Source of the DNA: Cerina litoralis | GTDB lineage: Bacteria > Bacteroidota > Bacteroidia > Flavobacteriales > Flavobacteriaceae | Assembly (NCBI GenBank): GCA_022008415.1 | Contig: JAIRBC010000009.1 | Coordinates: forward strand, 62,001-126,000 | DNA length: 64,000 nucleotides | Direction of reading: 5' to 3' | In this document: piece after piece, positions 9,203 through 18,534 of the stretch | Position numbering within the stretch: position 1 is the stretch's first letter | Layout of the letters: each line of letters starts with the position of its first letter | The notes under the pieces: generated by a model | Told to the model about the DNA's origin: nothing | The model's database searches: none | Seen by the model: the letters and a program-made list of their open reading frames with translations, nothing else | Made by a program: the position numbers and the translations under genes

Positions 9203-9991
9203 CTAAAATTCGAGAAACTCAGCCGTATAATCCACTTTAATATCGTTAAGGAAATACCGCAATATTCCAACATCGGCATTGGTATAAAAACCATGTGCAA
9301 CTGGGCTGTGCAACGAGTTCAAGAGTCCATTTTGTCTAAGTACCGTTTCTGTTTGCCGGGCCACGGCCAAACCGGAATCCAAGATAACTACATCAGCGGG
9401 GAGTATTTCCCGCAGTGCGGGAATCAAATAAGGGTAATGCGTACAGCCAAGCACCAAATAATCGATGCCTTCCTCCAACATGGGACCCAGTAACCGATAC
9501 AATAATGCTCTGGTATCTGGCGAGCCCAATTTACCGGCTTCTATAAGTGGTACCAAGCCGGTACCTATGCATTCCAAAACGGTTATTCCATTGGCGTGAT
9601 TCTCGGCAGTGTAGTGGAAAAGCTCACTGGCTAGCGTACCCTTCGTGGCCAAAATACCAACTTTTTTTGATTTAGAATTTAGGGCTGCCGGCTTTATTGC
9701 CGGTTCTATCCCAATAAAGGGAACCTTATAATTATTCCGCAAATAGGAAATGGCGTTGGTGGTTGCCGTATTGCAGGCTACTACGATCAATTTACAGCCT
9801 TTACCCAATAAGAATTCCGTGTTCTTAATGCTCAACCGGAGGATTTCCTCTTTGGAACGTTCCCCGTAGGGCGCATTTTTGCTGTCCGCTAGATAGAGGG
9901 TGTCTTCCCAGGGCAATAGTCGGTGAATTTCCCTCCAAATTGTGGTACCGCCTATACCGGAATCAAAAATACCTATGGGTCTAGGGTTCAT
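9203..9991 (-). CDS. murI: Glutamate racemase
   Basis: MurI converts L-glutamate to the D-glutamate built into peptidoglycan stem peptides. The 262-residue cytoplasmic enzyme has the N-terminal IGIFDSGIGG loop, YLADSKNAPYGERS, the first catalytic cysteine in VACNTATT and the second in LGCTHYPYL, so both acid/base residues are present. A minus-strand terminator (10044-10079) separates it from the upstream ompH genes, so it is probably expressed from its own promoter. Its position after bamA-ompH-ompH is the usual one in flavobacteria. Confidence 0.97.
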   Translation of the reverse strand: MNPRPIGIFDSGIGGTTIWREIHRLLPWEDTLYLADSKNAPYGERSKEEILRLSIKNTEFLLGKGCKLIVVACNTATTNAISYLRNNYKVPFIGIEPAIKPAALNSKSKKVGILATKGTLASELFHYTAENHANGITVLECIGTGLVPLIEAGKLGSPDTRALLYRLLGPMLEEGIDYLVLGCTHYPYLIPALREILPADVVILDSGLAVARQTETVLRQNGLLNSLHSPVAHGFYTNADVGILRYFLNDIKVDYTAEFLEF

Positions 9992-10043
9992 GGATAAAAT
10001 GCTTTAATGTGCTCTAAAGTTAAAGTATTCCAAACAATACAGA

Positions 10044-10079
10044 ACAAAAAAAAGACCATACTATACCGTATGGCCTTTA
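10044..10079 (-). terminator. Terminator after the bamA-ompH operon
   Basis: On the minus strand AGGCCATAC pairs with GTATGGTCT (one G-T-type mismatch) around a short GGTATA loop and is followed by eight T's. It lies 22 bases after the stop of the last ompH gene and before murI. Confidence 0.8.
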
Positions 10080-10101
10080 CATTTATCTTCAAGGATTCTG
10101 A

Positions 10102-10608
10102 TTAAAAACCCAGTTCTTTTTTAACTTGGGGCAACAAGTCCTTTCCCTTGGCTACGATAAGTCCACCTCCCGGTGAGGCATCTATAACATAGTCGATACC
10201 ATCAGCTGCTGCTACCTTTTCTATGGCGGCTTTGGCCTTTTCTGTGATCGGGCCCATCAATTCCTGTTGTTTTTTTTGCAGCTCTTGTTGCGCCGTCTGT
10301 TGGGCATCGCCAATATTCTTTTCATATCCCTGTAGTTCCGCGGCGCGCTTATCGTTCTCTTCTTTAGATTTTGTCGCTGCCTCGTTGGAGTATTGGTTGT
10401 ATTTGTTCTTCAATTCCGTTACGGAACTTTCTATATCCGCCTTGTAGGTCTCGCCCAATTTCTGCAATTCGGCCTGGGCCGCTTTCATCTCGGGCATTTG
10501 TGACAAGAGTTCCTGTACGTCTATATGGGCAATCTTCTGAGCATTTACAAAACCGGTTGTCGCCGCGAACAAAAGCAATGCAATTGTTATTTTCTTAAAG
10601 TGTTTCAT
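10102..10608 (-). CDS. OmpH/Skp family periplasmic chaperone (first copy)
   Basis: Skp-type chaperones hold unfolded outer-membrane proteins in the periplasm and deliver them to BamA. The 168-residue precursor has a clear signal peptide (residues 1-23, ALLLFAATTGFVNAQ), then a short beta segment (KIAHIDVQELLSQMPEM). A long charged coiled coil (about 45-125, rich in Ala, Glu, Gln and Lys) forms the tentacle, and a closing beta segment (GIDYVIDASPGGGLIVAKGKDLL) follows. It is the last gene of the bamA cluster and is followed by a terminator. It is the closer of the two copies to E. coli Skp in size. Confidence 0.92.
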   Translation of the reverse strand: MKHFKKITIALLLFAATTGFVNAQKIAHIDVQELLSQMPEMKAAQAELQKLGETYKADIESSVTELKNKYNQYSNEAATKSKEENDKRAAELQGYEKNIGDAQQTAQQELQKKQQELMGPITEKAKAAIEKVAAADGIDYVIDASPGGGLIVAKGKDLLPQVKKELGF

Positions 10609-10700
10609 GATTTTTAATTACAATTTTGAGTGTTAATTTTCAATTTTCGATATAGATAATAAAATTTTTAAACAATCTTTACACGGATCCCCAATTAGTT

Positions 10701-11549
10701 TCAATTGGTCTCATCCGGTTGGTCTTTTGGATCTTTGTTTCGTTCTTCCAACTTTGCCTTTTTCTTGGCTTCCCTTTCCTCCAACAATTTGGTTCTTCTG
10801 GCTTCATAGGCCTTCTTGCGTTCTTCCCGCAACTTTAATTGTTCTGCTCTCCTCTCGTCGGCGGACTTTGCACGTTCTTCAGCGGCCTGCTCCGACTTTT
10901 CTTGACGTTCCTTTAGGGCGTCACTCATTTCTTCCTCGTCGGGCTCGTCATTAAAATCGGCCAAATTATTCCTGGAATTTCCCTTTTTATTTGGGGTACT
11001 TATCTTTCGTGTCCTAGAAATACCCCTGAGAACCAGGTCGCTAATGTCGAATCTTTTTTCGGAGTACAACATTACGACATCTGCCGATTTATCAAAAATA
11101 AAATCGTATTTTTTATTTGCCCCTATTTTCTGTACCTCATTAAAAACTTGATCCTGGATCGGCTGAATCAATCGTTGTTTTTGAAGCACCAAATCACCAT
11201 TGGGACCAAACCGATCTTGTTGGTATTTATACAGCTCTTTTTCCTTTACCTGAATGTCTTCTTCCCTTTCTGTTACCAGTTCATCGGTCAACAACACTTT
11301 TTCTGACATAAGGTCATTCTTCATTTGATCGATGACCCCTTGCCGTTGTTCTATTTCCTGCTTCCATTTTTGGGCTTTGGCCTCTAACTGTGTACTTGCC
11401 TCGCGGTATTCCTCAACATTTTCCAAGATATAGTCCATATCTACATAACCAATCCTGACCCCGCGCTGGGCATAGGTGTCATAACAGCTCCATAAAGCCA
11501 CAATAATCAAAAGAACTTTTATACCGCGTATGCTTCTATTCTTATCCAT
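10701..11549 (-). CDS. OmpH/Skp family periplasmic chaperone (second, longer copy)
   Basis: This 282-residue OmpH-family protein has an N-terminal hydrophobic segment with a signal-peptide end (VLLIIVALWSCYDTYAQ) and the OmpH body (VRIGYVDMDYILENVEEY, coiled coil about 50-110, KKYDFIFDKSADVVML). The C-terminal extension of about 100 residues is very highly charged (residues about 180-282, Arg/Lys/Glu repeats) and is absent from ordinary Skp. The tail is probably helical and extended. It lies between bamA and the shorter ompH, so a role in outer-membrane protein assembly is likely. A Cys in the signal region could make it a lipoprotein, but the spacing is not a good lipobox. Confidence 0.88.
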   Translation of the reverse strand: MDKNRSIRGIKVLLIIVALWSCYDTYAQRGVRIGYVDMDYILENVEEYREASTQLEAKAQKWKQEIEQRQGVIDQMKNDLMSEKVLLTDELVTEREEDIQVKEKELYKYQQDRFGPNGDLVLQKQRLIQPIQDQVFNEVQKIGANKKYDFIFDKSADVVMLYSEKRFDISDLVLRGISRTRKISTPNKKGNSRNNLADFNDEPDEEEMSDALKERQEKSEQAAEERAKSADERRAEQLKLREERKKAYEARRTKLLEEREAKKKAKLEERNKDPKDQPDETN

Positions 11550-11717
11550 AGAAAATATCGTGCCAAAAATAAAAATTTATCGAATTCCCCTTACAGCAAC
11601 GCAGAGGTTGCCCGTAGTTTTCAAACGATCCCGACACGAATAAATTGTACTGTCCTTGCCCGTCCCCGATAAAATAATTTTAAAATTCCCTTCCATTTAT
11701 TTGAAAGGAGCACACCA

Positions 11718-14327
11718 TTAAAATTGCTGTCCTATGATAAAGTGCGTCTGCCAACCACTGGGGCCCACGGAGTTTGGATTGTAATCCTGATCGAAACCAT
11801 ATCCAAAATCGATGCCCAATAGACCAAAGGCCGGCATAAATATCCGTACTCCCACACCCGCAGACCTCTTTACATAAAACGGATCAAATTCTTTAAAATT
11901 ACTAAAAGAGTTACCCGCCTCCAGGAACGTAAGTGCATAGATGGATGCAGAAGGTTTCAAGGTAATTGGGTATCTGAGTTCCAGGGAAAATTTATTGTAG
12001 ATTACCCCACCATCCTGGCCCAATTGGCCGGTAACGGGATTTACGACATAAGGCGTTACGGATTGGTTTTCGTACCCCCTTAGCTGGACCACGTCCCTTC
12101 CGTCCAAGGTAAAGTTACCCATGCCATCGCCACCGACATAGAACCGTTCAAAAGGTACAATTCCCGCTTTCTCGTTGTAACTTCCCAAGAATCCGAATTC
12201 CGTATTTGCCCTTAGCACCAATTTTTCCCAAATACGTTGATACCAGTCTCCTTGGAAATTTACCTTATAAAATTCGAGCCACTTATAACGTATTTGGTCA
12301 TTCTCCTCCAAGGCGGCGTTATCACGATCAATTATCGCTGCCTCCTTGTCCGCATTCAGTTGGTCATAATCTATATTATTGAACAGGGAATAGGGCAAAG
12401 TAAACTTGGCGACTATATTAAAATTGGAACCGCTCATAGGAAAGATAGGGTTGGGCCCTGAGGATTTTCTGGAAATTCCAAACACATAGGCCAAAGAATT
12501 CGATTTGCCGTTTCCAAAATTGAACAAGCCTACGTTATAATTGTGAAAATCGTATAGCTGGTAGTTGATAGATTGGGAAATCGTAAAGAAATCGTCGGGC
12601 CATTGCACTCGTTTTGCCAACCCTACGGTGGCGCCAGTAATAGAGAATTGTTGGTCTTTGTTTATATCCCTATTGATATAATCGTACCCAAACTGTTTTG
12701 TGTGGGAAAGGGACAGATTAAATCGGACCGGTTTCTTCCCGCCCATCCAGGGCTCGGAAAAGTTGATACTGTAGACCCTATAGGTCCTACTGGCCTGCAA
12801 TCTCAAGGCCATTTGTTGCCCGTCCCCCATGGGAACCGGTTTATAGGAATCAAAATTGAAAAGGTTCCGGATAGAGAAGTTGTTGAAGGAAAGCCCAAGG
12901 GTCCCAATAAACCCTCCTCCTCCATAACCTCCCTGCACTTCGATCTGGCTAGAACCAGCCTCGACAAGGCTGTACTTTATATCTACGGTTCCAGCATTGG
13001 GATTTGGATTTTGGATGTCCGGTTTAATCTGTTCCGCATCGAAAAAGCCCAAGGCTCCCAGTTCACGGATACTCCTGATAATATCTGATTTATTGTATTT
13101 CTGGCCGGGTCTAGTACGCAGTTCCCTGAAGATCACATGGTCATTTGTCTTGTCGTTGCCCACTACCGTCACGTGGTCAAGGAACGTTTCCTTACCTTCT
13201 ATTACCCGGATCTCAAAGTTTATGGTATCGTTTTGGGCAGACATCTCTACGGGGTTGATACTAGAAAACATATACCCATTGTTTTGATAAAGGCTGCTCA
13301 CATCTTCTGCGTCGGGTTTGGTATCGTCGGCAATCCTTTTTTTAAGTAACACCCCGTTGTAGGTGTCCCCTTTTTTGATTCCCAAAACTTGGTGCAACCG
13401 CCGATCATTATATACCGTATTCCCTACGAAATCAATATCCCCAAAGTAGTATTTATCGCCTTCCTCTACCTTTATTTTTATGGTGACGTTTTTATCGTCG
13501 TTCTTTATCAAGGTATCGGATATGATCCGGGCGTCCCGATACCCGTTCTCGGCAAATTTATCGACCAAAAGTTTAAGATCTTCCTGGAAGTCCGCTTCAA
13601 TATATTTCGATTTTTTCCAAAACCTATAGAGACGTTTTTCCTTCGTTTTTTTCATTGCCTTTAGCAATTTGGCATCGGAAATTTTCTCATTTCCTTCAAT
13701 GTCGATCTCTTTGACCTTTACCTTATTGCCCTTTTTAATATTGATGACCATACTTTCGGCATTGGTCTCAGAGGTGTCCTTTGCGGTTGCGATATTTACC
13801 TTGGTATAAAGAAAACCCTCCTTTTTGTATTTGTTCTGAAGATAATTTTTGGAATTTGAGATAAGGCTTTCCGTAATCTTTTTCCCTTTTTTTAGGTCGG
13901 TATCCTTTAGGATGTCCTCAACCTTTTTTTCTTTTATTCCATAAACCTTAACGTCGGACAAAGTTGGCCTTTCCACGATGTGCAGTTCTAAAAATGCCTT
14001 ATCACCCTCAATTTTGGTGATATACATATCAATATAACTAAACAGCTCTAATCCCCAAAGCTTCGTAATCACGGCGCTAATTTCGTCGCCCGGCAGTGTT
14101 ATGGGCTGACCTACCCGAAGTCCGGTATAGGTTACTACGGTCTGCTCGTTATAACTCTGTAGACCTGTAACCTTCAATCCTCCCAAGATATATTTCTTGC
14201 TATTGTCATAGGAAATTTCCTGTGCCGAGGTCAAGGTTACAAAAAAAAGGAGTAGAAGGGTAGTTAAGAGTTTTAGGGACGTGGGATTTCTCACATCCTT
14301 AAGTAAGTTGTTCGCTAGTTTTTCCAA
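11718..14327 (-). CDS. bamA: Outer membrane protein assembly factor BamA
   Basis: BamA is the central Omp85-family subunit that folds beta-barrel proteins into the outer membrane. The 869-residue precursor has a signal peptide (to about residue 36, ...TLTSAQ). Periplasmic POTRA domains span about 45-480; each shows the weak G-xxx-F/Y/N pattern, for example GGLKVTGLQSYNEQTV, VKEIDIEGNEKISDAKLLKAMK and GDIDFVGNTVYNDRRL. A 16-stranded surface-antigen barrel ends in Gln-Gln-Phe, an aromatic C terminus typical of barrel proteins. Its start overlaps the last 29 bases of uppS, implying translational coupling, and two ompH chaperone genes follow. Confidence 0.96.
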   Translation of the reverse strand: MEKLANNLLKDVRNPTSLKLLTTLLLLFFVTLTSAQEISYDNSKKYILGGLKVTGLQSYNEQTVVTYTGLRVGQPITLPGDEISAVITKLWGLELFSYIDMYITKIEGDKAFLELHIVERPTLSDVKVYGIKEKKVEDILKDTDLKKGKKITESLISNSKNYLQNKYKKEGFLYTKVNIATAKDTSETNAESMVINIKKGNKVKVKEIDIEGNEKISDAKLLKAMKKTKEKRLYRFWKKSKYIEADFQEDLKLLVDKFAENGYRDARIISDTLIKNDDKNVTIKIKVEEGDKYYFGDIDFVGNTVYNDRRLHQVLGIKKGDTYNGVLLKKRIADDTKPDAEDVSSLYQNNGYMFSSINPVEMSAQNDTINFEIRVIEGKETFLDHVTVVGNDKTNDHVIFRELRTRPGQKYNKSDIIRSIRELGALGFFDAEQIKPDIQNPNPNAGTVDIKYSLVEAGSSQIEVQGGYGGGGFIGTLGLSFNNFSIRNLFNFDSYKPVPMGDGQQMALRLQASRTYRVYSINFSEPWMGGKKPVRFNLSLSHTKQFGYDYINRDINKDQQFSITGATVGLAKRVQWPDDFFTISQSINYQLYDFHNYNVGLFNFGNGKSNSLAYVFGISRKSSGPNPIFPMSGSNFNIVAKFTLPYSLFNNIDYDQLNADKEAAIIDRDNAALEENDQIRYKWLEFYKVNFQGDWYQRIWEKLVLRANTEFGFLGSYNEKAGIVPFERFYVGGDGMGNFTLDGRDVVQLRGYENQSVTPYVVNPVTGQLGQDGGVIYNKFSLELRYPITLKPSASIYALTFLEAGNSFSNFKEFDPFYVKRSAGVGVRIFMPAFGLLGIDFGYGFDQDYNPNSVGPSGWQTHFIIGQQF

Positions 14328-15039
14328 ATCTTCGTTCTCTGTTCTGGTAATTTATAATGGCCTCTACCAAATGCTGCTCTGTAAAATCTGGCCAAAATAC
14401 TTCGATAAAATACAATTCCGCATAAGCAATTTGCCAAAGCAAAAAATTACTGATCCTGCGTTCCCCACTAGTACGGATCAAGAGGTCCACGTCTGGCAAA
14501 TTATGCGTGTAAAGATGAGTATTTATAATGGTTTCGTCAATATTTTCGGGAGAAATTATATTATTTTTAACTTTGAGTGCTATCTGTTGCATCGCATTTT
14601 TTATCTCCTCCCTGGCTCCATAGCTCAACGCTAAAGTCAGGGTCATTCCCGTATTGTCTCTCGTTTTTCCGATAACCTCGGTCAGTTCCCTATTCACTTT
14701 TTTAGGTAGGGAGCCAATATTGCCAATGGCGTTTAACCTGATGTTATTGTCATTAAAAGTCTGGAGTTCTTTTCTCAGTGTAGCTACCAAGAGTTTCATT
14801 AGAGTATCTACCTCTAACTTGGGCCTTTTCCAATTTTCCGTGGAAAAAGCGTAAAGGGTAAGAAATTGTAAATTTAACTTGGCACAATGTTCTACGGTAT
14901 TACGTACGGTATTTACTCCGTTTTCGTGACCAAATACCCGGAGTCTTCCCTTTTGTTTGGCCCATCGGCCGTTCCCGTCCATGATTATGGCTAAATGCCT
15001 AGGTATTTTGCCCCCTTTTATATCTTCTATAGTGTTCAT
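14299..15039 (-). CDS. uppS: Isoprenyl transferase (undecaprenyl diphosphate synthase)
   Basis: UppS adds isoprene units in cis to farnesyl diphosphate, making the C55 carrier lipid used in peptidoglycan and surface glycan synthesis. The 246-residue enzyme shows the IIMDGNGRWAKQKG diphosphate-binding motif near the N terminus (Asp21 region), GHENGVNTVRN, YAFSTENWKRP and the closing LLIRTSGERRISNFLLWQ block. All active-site residues are present. It overlaps bamA by 29 bases and is the head of the uppS-bamA-ompH-ompH unit, though a 191-base gap separates it from the upstream DUF6089 gene. Confidence 0.96.
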   Translation of the reverse strand: MNTIEDIKGGKIPRHLAIIMDGNGRWAKQKGRLRVFGHENGVNTVRNTVEHCAKLNLQFLTLYAFSTENWKRPKLEVDTLMKLLVATLRKELQTFNDNNIRLNAIGNIGSLPKKVNRELTEVIGKTRDNTGMTLTLALSYGAREEIKNAMQQIALKVKNNIISPENIDETIINTHLYTHNLPDVDLLIRTSGERRISNFLLWQIAYAELYFIEVFWPDFTEQHLVEAIINYQNRERRFGKTSEQLT

Positions 15040-15230
15040 AATACATTAAAAGATTCCCCTAAATCCAATCCAAACCGAAGCCCGGGTTTTTATGCCTTTC
15101 CCATTCCACACCCAAGGCCGGGCCGGTATCGCTTTTCCTCCCGTAGACTCGGGATGGAAAAAAGTAATTTTCTAAAATTCTTGTACCAATATTTGCAACG
15201 GGCGCAATAATCAAGGTAGGAAGTACCTTT
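15040..15230. other. Gap between DUF6089 gene and uppS, unusually GC-rich, one open frame
   Basis: This is 191 bases without an assigned gene. The part from about 15075 to 15155 is clearly more GC-rich than nearby spacers. On the minus strand one frame stays open from inside the end of the DUF6089 gene to a TAG at 15059-15061 and reads like protein (for example GPALGVEWERHKNPGFG), but it has no ATG and no ribosome site. It may be a decayed gene end, a dispersed element or chance. Confidence 0.35.
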
Positions 15231-15923
15231 TCAATCAAAACAATCCGAGCAAGGCTTCCTTTTAAAGGTATAGGTGAGGGTCAACCCCGAAAAAACATAC
15301 CAATCCTTGCTAAAAATATTACCGAATTTATAGGCTGCAACATTCGATTCTTCGGGATTACTACCATCCAGATTATCGGTAAACGTTAACCTGGCCCCAA
15401 CCTCGGCCCCCAAAATTAAAAATTGATTCAACCTTAACTTAGCACCAACCGTCATGGGAATGGCAAATGAGCCATCTTTTTGTCCATTATTGATTTCCTG
15501 TACCTGTCCGGCGTCAAAATAATTATAATTATACCTAAAATAAGTTACCCCGGTGTACAAATATGGAGTAAAAGCAGGGCCCAATTTATGCAGGTTATAT
15601 TCTACAAAATTAAATTCCAGGCCTACCGATGTCTCCAAAACAGAATTAGTAATCACGTAGCCTCTTTGTTGCCTGTAGGCCATATCCGATTTAGAATCAT
15701 CTGCCGTAAACTTTCCATAAATCACGCTTGCCCGCCAAGCATAGCGTTTGCTCTTGTTCCACTTAAAAATCCCACCATACGCAGGCCCCGAGGGCCATAT
15801 ATAATTGGTACGGCCCACATCGCCAATATTATTGGTTCCGCCGCCAAAAACTCCAATTTCGTAGGTCTGGGCACTTATACTGCCAAATACCAATAAAAAG
15901 ACTACAGCAATGAATCGCCTCAT
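15231..15923 (-). CDS. DUF6089-type outer membrane beta-barrel protein
   Basis: This 230-residue protein has a signal peptide (1-18, ending SISAQ) and then alternating amphipathic strands typical of a small outer-membrane barrel: YEIGVFGGGTNNIGDVGR, WRASVIYGKFTADDS, FVEYNLHKLGPAFTPYLYTGV, GAKLRLNQFLILGAEVGARLTF and a last strand VFSGLTLTYTFKRKP. I recognise it as the DUF6089 family found beside nadK, uppS and bamA in flavobacteria. The function is unknown; the conserved place next to envelope-assembly genes suggests an envelope role. A TATATTTGC -7-like element lies just upstream on the minus strand (about 15936-15944). The Cys-x-x-Cys pair near the end (PCSDC) is curious. Confidence 0.82.
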   Translation of the reverse strand: MRRFIAVVFLLVFGSISAQTYEIGVFGGGTNNIGDVGRTNYIWPSGPAYGGIFKWNKSKRYAWRASVIYGKFTADDSKSDMAYRQQRGYVITNSVLETSVGLEFNFVEYNLHKLGPAFTPYLYTGVTYFRYNYNYFDAGQVQEINNGQKDGSFAIPMTVGAKLRLNQFLILGAEVGARLTFTDNLDGSNPEESNVAAYKFGNIFSKDWYVFSGLTLTYTFKRKPCSDCFD

Positions 15924-16039
15924 AGAATCAAAAAGTTTGCAAATATAACAATTCGGGTAATTTTTTCTACCTTAATGTTATATTCCTGTTCCCATGTTGA
16001 TAAACAACTTTTAGACCCATTTATTGCCCAACATAACCG

Positions 16040-16921
16040 TCAATTCCGCTTGTCCTCACCCCATAAAAGTTTATTGCGAAGTGTTTTAAGAAAACTCTCA
16101 GAAGTATATTCGATCATTTTGATTTTAAATCCTGCTTTCTTTACAGTTATTTGGGTACCGTTTCGCAAGGAGGCGATCCGGGAATCTAGCGAAACCAAAT
16201 GGTGTTCCTCCCTTCCCGATACCCTCAATCTTATTTCTGTAGTATCCGAAACAACCAGGGGACGGGCATTTAGATTATGCGGGGCAATAGGCGTCAGTAC
16301 CAAGGATTTAGCCGTCGGGACCATTACCGGGCCTCCACAGCTCAAGGAATATCCGGTGGATCCAGTGGGGGTAGAAACGATAAGCCCATCTGCCCAATAG
16401 GACGTTAAATACTCCTTGTTTAAATAGGTCTCTACCCTAATCATGGAAGTAGTATCCTTACGGCTCACCGTAATTTCGTTCAGGGCAAAATTAAAATCCC
16501 CAAATTCGGGAATACCCGATTCCGCACCGACTTCCACTAAACTTCTTTCTACTATGGTATAGTCGCCCGAAACAAATTCCTGCACCACCTTACGGACATC
16601 TTCCTTTTTAAAGGTAGATAAAAATCCGAGATGGCCCGTATTGACCCCTACCACAGGTATACCGAGATTCATGACATAGGTTATGGCCCTGAGAATGGTG
16701 CCATCCCCACCAAAACTAATAAAGAGGTCAAAAGTACTATCCAAACCATTGTTGTGATCAAAGGTTACGTAGCTACCTAGTTTACCCGATTTATATAAAA
16801 GATTATAAAAATCCTCTTCAAAGGATACTTGTGCCCCGTTAATTTGAAGTTCCTCCAAAAGTTCCACTACGTATTCCAACGCATTGTCCTGATAGGTCTG
16901 TCCGAAGATAGCTACCTTCAT
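16040..16921 (-). CDS. nadK: NAD kinase
   Basis: NadK phosphorylates NAD to NADP, the only route to NADP in most bacteria. The 293-residue protein contains the GGDGTILRA nucleotide motif (about residues 73-81), the NTGHLGFLSTF segment, the NE-containing ALNEITVSR strand, the TPTGSTGYSLSCGGP loop and the NLNARPLVV block. All are conserved and the length is normal. It follows the CBS protein gene with a 5-base gap and is very probably in the same transcript. The ATG at 16921 is the only sensible start (MKVAIFGQTYQ). Confidence 0.97.
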   Translation of the reverse strand: MKVAIFGQTYQDNALEYVVELLEELQINGAQVSFEEDFYNLLYKSGKLGSYVTFDHNNGLDSTFDLFISFGGDGTILRAITYVMNLGIPVVGVNTGHLGFLSTFKKEDVRKVVQEFVSGDYTIVERSLVEVGAESGIPEFGDFNFALNEITVSRKDTTSMIRVETYLNKEYLTSYWADGLIVSTPTGSTGYSLSCGGPVMVPTAKSLVLTPIAPHNLNARPLVVSDTTEIRLRVSGREEHHLVSLDSRIASLRNGTQITVKKAGFKIKMIEYTSESFLKTLRNKLLWGEDKRN

Positions 16922-16926
16922 TTCTA

Positions 16927-17583
16927 TTAAACGTTTAGGTATTTATCCAAATAATCGGATCTTTGTTTTAGGTCTTCCAAAAACTGGTCATCCCTATTGC
17001 CGAACAGTACGGTGTAATTGTACCTCCTAAAGGTCTGTAACACTTCGTTAAGATCTACCGCACCTACCTTAATCGTAATTTGGATTACTTCGTTTCGCAT
17101 CGCACTGATAAACCCACCGATCATACGAGCTCCACTACCTTCGACAATTTGGGAAATTTCACTAAAGGAGTAGTCCTTAATTCCCTTTGCCAAGACAATA
17201 ATGCCACCGGGTTCGGTAAAAAATGGAGATTCGATAAAAACGCGAACGACATCGGTGAGGTCATAGTAGCCCAGCACGGTGTGGTCCACGCCTAGAACCG
17301 GTAAAATATTGGCCTCGTTCCTGGCGAAAGTTTCCAATACGCCCAACCAAGAGGTATCGTTCATCACAAAAAAAGTCTCCAGATTTTGTCGATAATCCTC
17401 GACTTTTTGCTCTTTTCTATATATTTCCAAGTCATTTTCACCCAAAACACCCAAAAATTGCACGCCCTCCATAATTGCTGCATGGGAAAAGGTGGTGCTT
17501 TCAAAAAATTGGATCACTTCCTCCATGGAGTCCCCAATATCGAAAATAGGAATGGTCGAAATTATGTGTGACTGAAGCTGCAT
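16927..17583 (-). CDS. CBS domain-containing protein
   Basis: This 218-residue cytoplasmic protein has two CBS repeats in its first 125 residues (HIISTIPIFDIGDSMEEVIQFFESTTFSHAAIM and FVMNDTSWLGVLETFARNEANILPVLG). An ACT-like second half follows (PGGIIVLAKGIKDYSFSEISQIVEGSGARMIG...). CBS pairs usually bind adenosine nucleotides such as AMP, ATP or NAD and regulate a partner. The stop lies 5 bases before the start of nadK, which suggests, as inference only, a link to nicotinamide-nucleotide levels. The same pair is found in related genomes. No catalytic residues are evident. Confidence 0.85.
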   Translation of the reverse strand: MQLQSHIISTIPIFDIGDSMEEVIQFFESTTFSHAAIMEGVQFLGVLGENDLEIYRKEQKVEDYRQNLETFFVMNDTSWLGVLETFARNEANILPVLGVDHTVLGYYDLTDVVRVFIESPFFTEPGGIIVLAKGIKDYSFSEISQIVEGSGARMIGGFISAMRNEVIQITIKVGAVDLNEVLQTFRRYNYTVLFGNRDDQFLEDLKQRSDYLDKYLNV

Positions 17584-17820
17584 ACTTTTAAATATATTGC
17601 AAATTACTAATTTTACGCTTCAAACAGCATGCCCATTTTGTATTTTTGTGTTTCTATCGATGACGGGTACCGAACAGATATCCAGATAACAGGGTTCGAA
17701 TTACGATTCTAGGATTGCGAATTCCGAAGCAATAATTTGGAACTTGGGATTACTATAATGGACCGGTTTAAATTTTTGCTAAAAAAAGCATCATAAATAA
17801 CGCCCTAATACCACCCGATA

Positions 17821-18534
17821 ATGACAAAACTAAGTGTTAATGTAAATAAGATAGCCACGTTGCGAAATGCCAGGGGCGGAAACGTACCCGATTTGCTGAA
17901 GGTGGCGACAGATATTGAGGCATTTGGTGCCCAAGGTATTACAATCCACCCTAGACCGGATGAACGGCATATTCGCTATCGGGATGCACGGGATTTAAAA
18001 AAAATAGTGAAAACCGAATTCAATATAGAAGGGAACCCCATCCCCAATTTTATGGATCTTGTATTGGAAGTCTGCCCTACCCAGGTTACCTTGGTACCCG
18101 ATGCTATCGGCGCTATTACTTCCAATGCCGGCTGGGACACCATAGCGCATAGGAATTTCCTAAAGGAGGTCATTGCAGAGTTTCAGAGGAACAATATACG
18201 GACTTCCATTTTTGTAGACCCGGATGCCAAAATGGTGGAAGGTGCGGCCGAAACAGGTACGGATCGTATTGAACTTTATACGGAAAGCTACGCGAAGGGG
18301 TTCGAAAAAGGAAACCGGGAAGAGGTCAATCCCTTTGTGCAAGCGGCTAAAATTGCCCACCAATTAGGATTGGGGATCAATGCAGGCCATGACCTAAGCC
18401 TCGCAAATATAAAGTACTTTAAAGAGCAGGTTCCAAACCTCTTGGAAGTTTCCATTGGTCACGCCCTAATTTGCGAGTCCTTATACTATGGACTGGAAAA
18501 TGTTGTTAAAATGTACCTAAACCGATTGTTGTAA
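17821..18534 (+). CDS. pdxJ: Pyridoxine 5'-phosphate synthase
   Basis: PdxJ condenses 1-deoxyxylulose 5-phosphate with 3-amino-2-oxopropyl phosphate to form pyridoxine 5'-phosphate in the DXP-dependent vitamin B6 route. The 237-residue TIM barrel shows [17 protein letters not shown] (substrate Asn and Arg), [37 protein letters not shown] and NAGHDLSL, all in order. It is divergent from the CBS-nadK unit. The TAATG at 18532-18536 makes its stop overlap the start of the hydrolase gene by one base, so the two are translationally coupled. Confidence 0.97.
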   Translation: MTKLSVNVNKIATLRNARGGNVPDLLKVATDIEAFGAQGITIHPRPDERHIRYRDARDLKKIVKTEFNIEGNPIPNFMDLVLEVCPTQVTLVPDAIGAITSNAGWDTIAHRNFLKEVIAEFQRNNIRTSIFVDPDAKMVEGAAETGTDRIELYTESYAKGFEKGNREEVNPFVQAAKIAHQLGLGINAGHDLSLANIKYFKEQVPNLLEVSIGHALICESLYYGLENVVKMYLNRLL

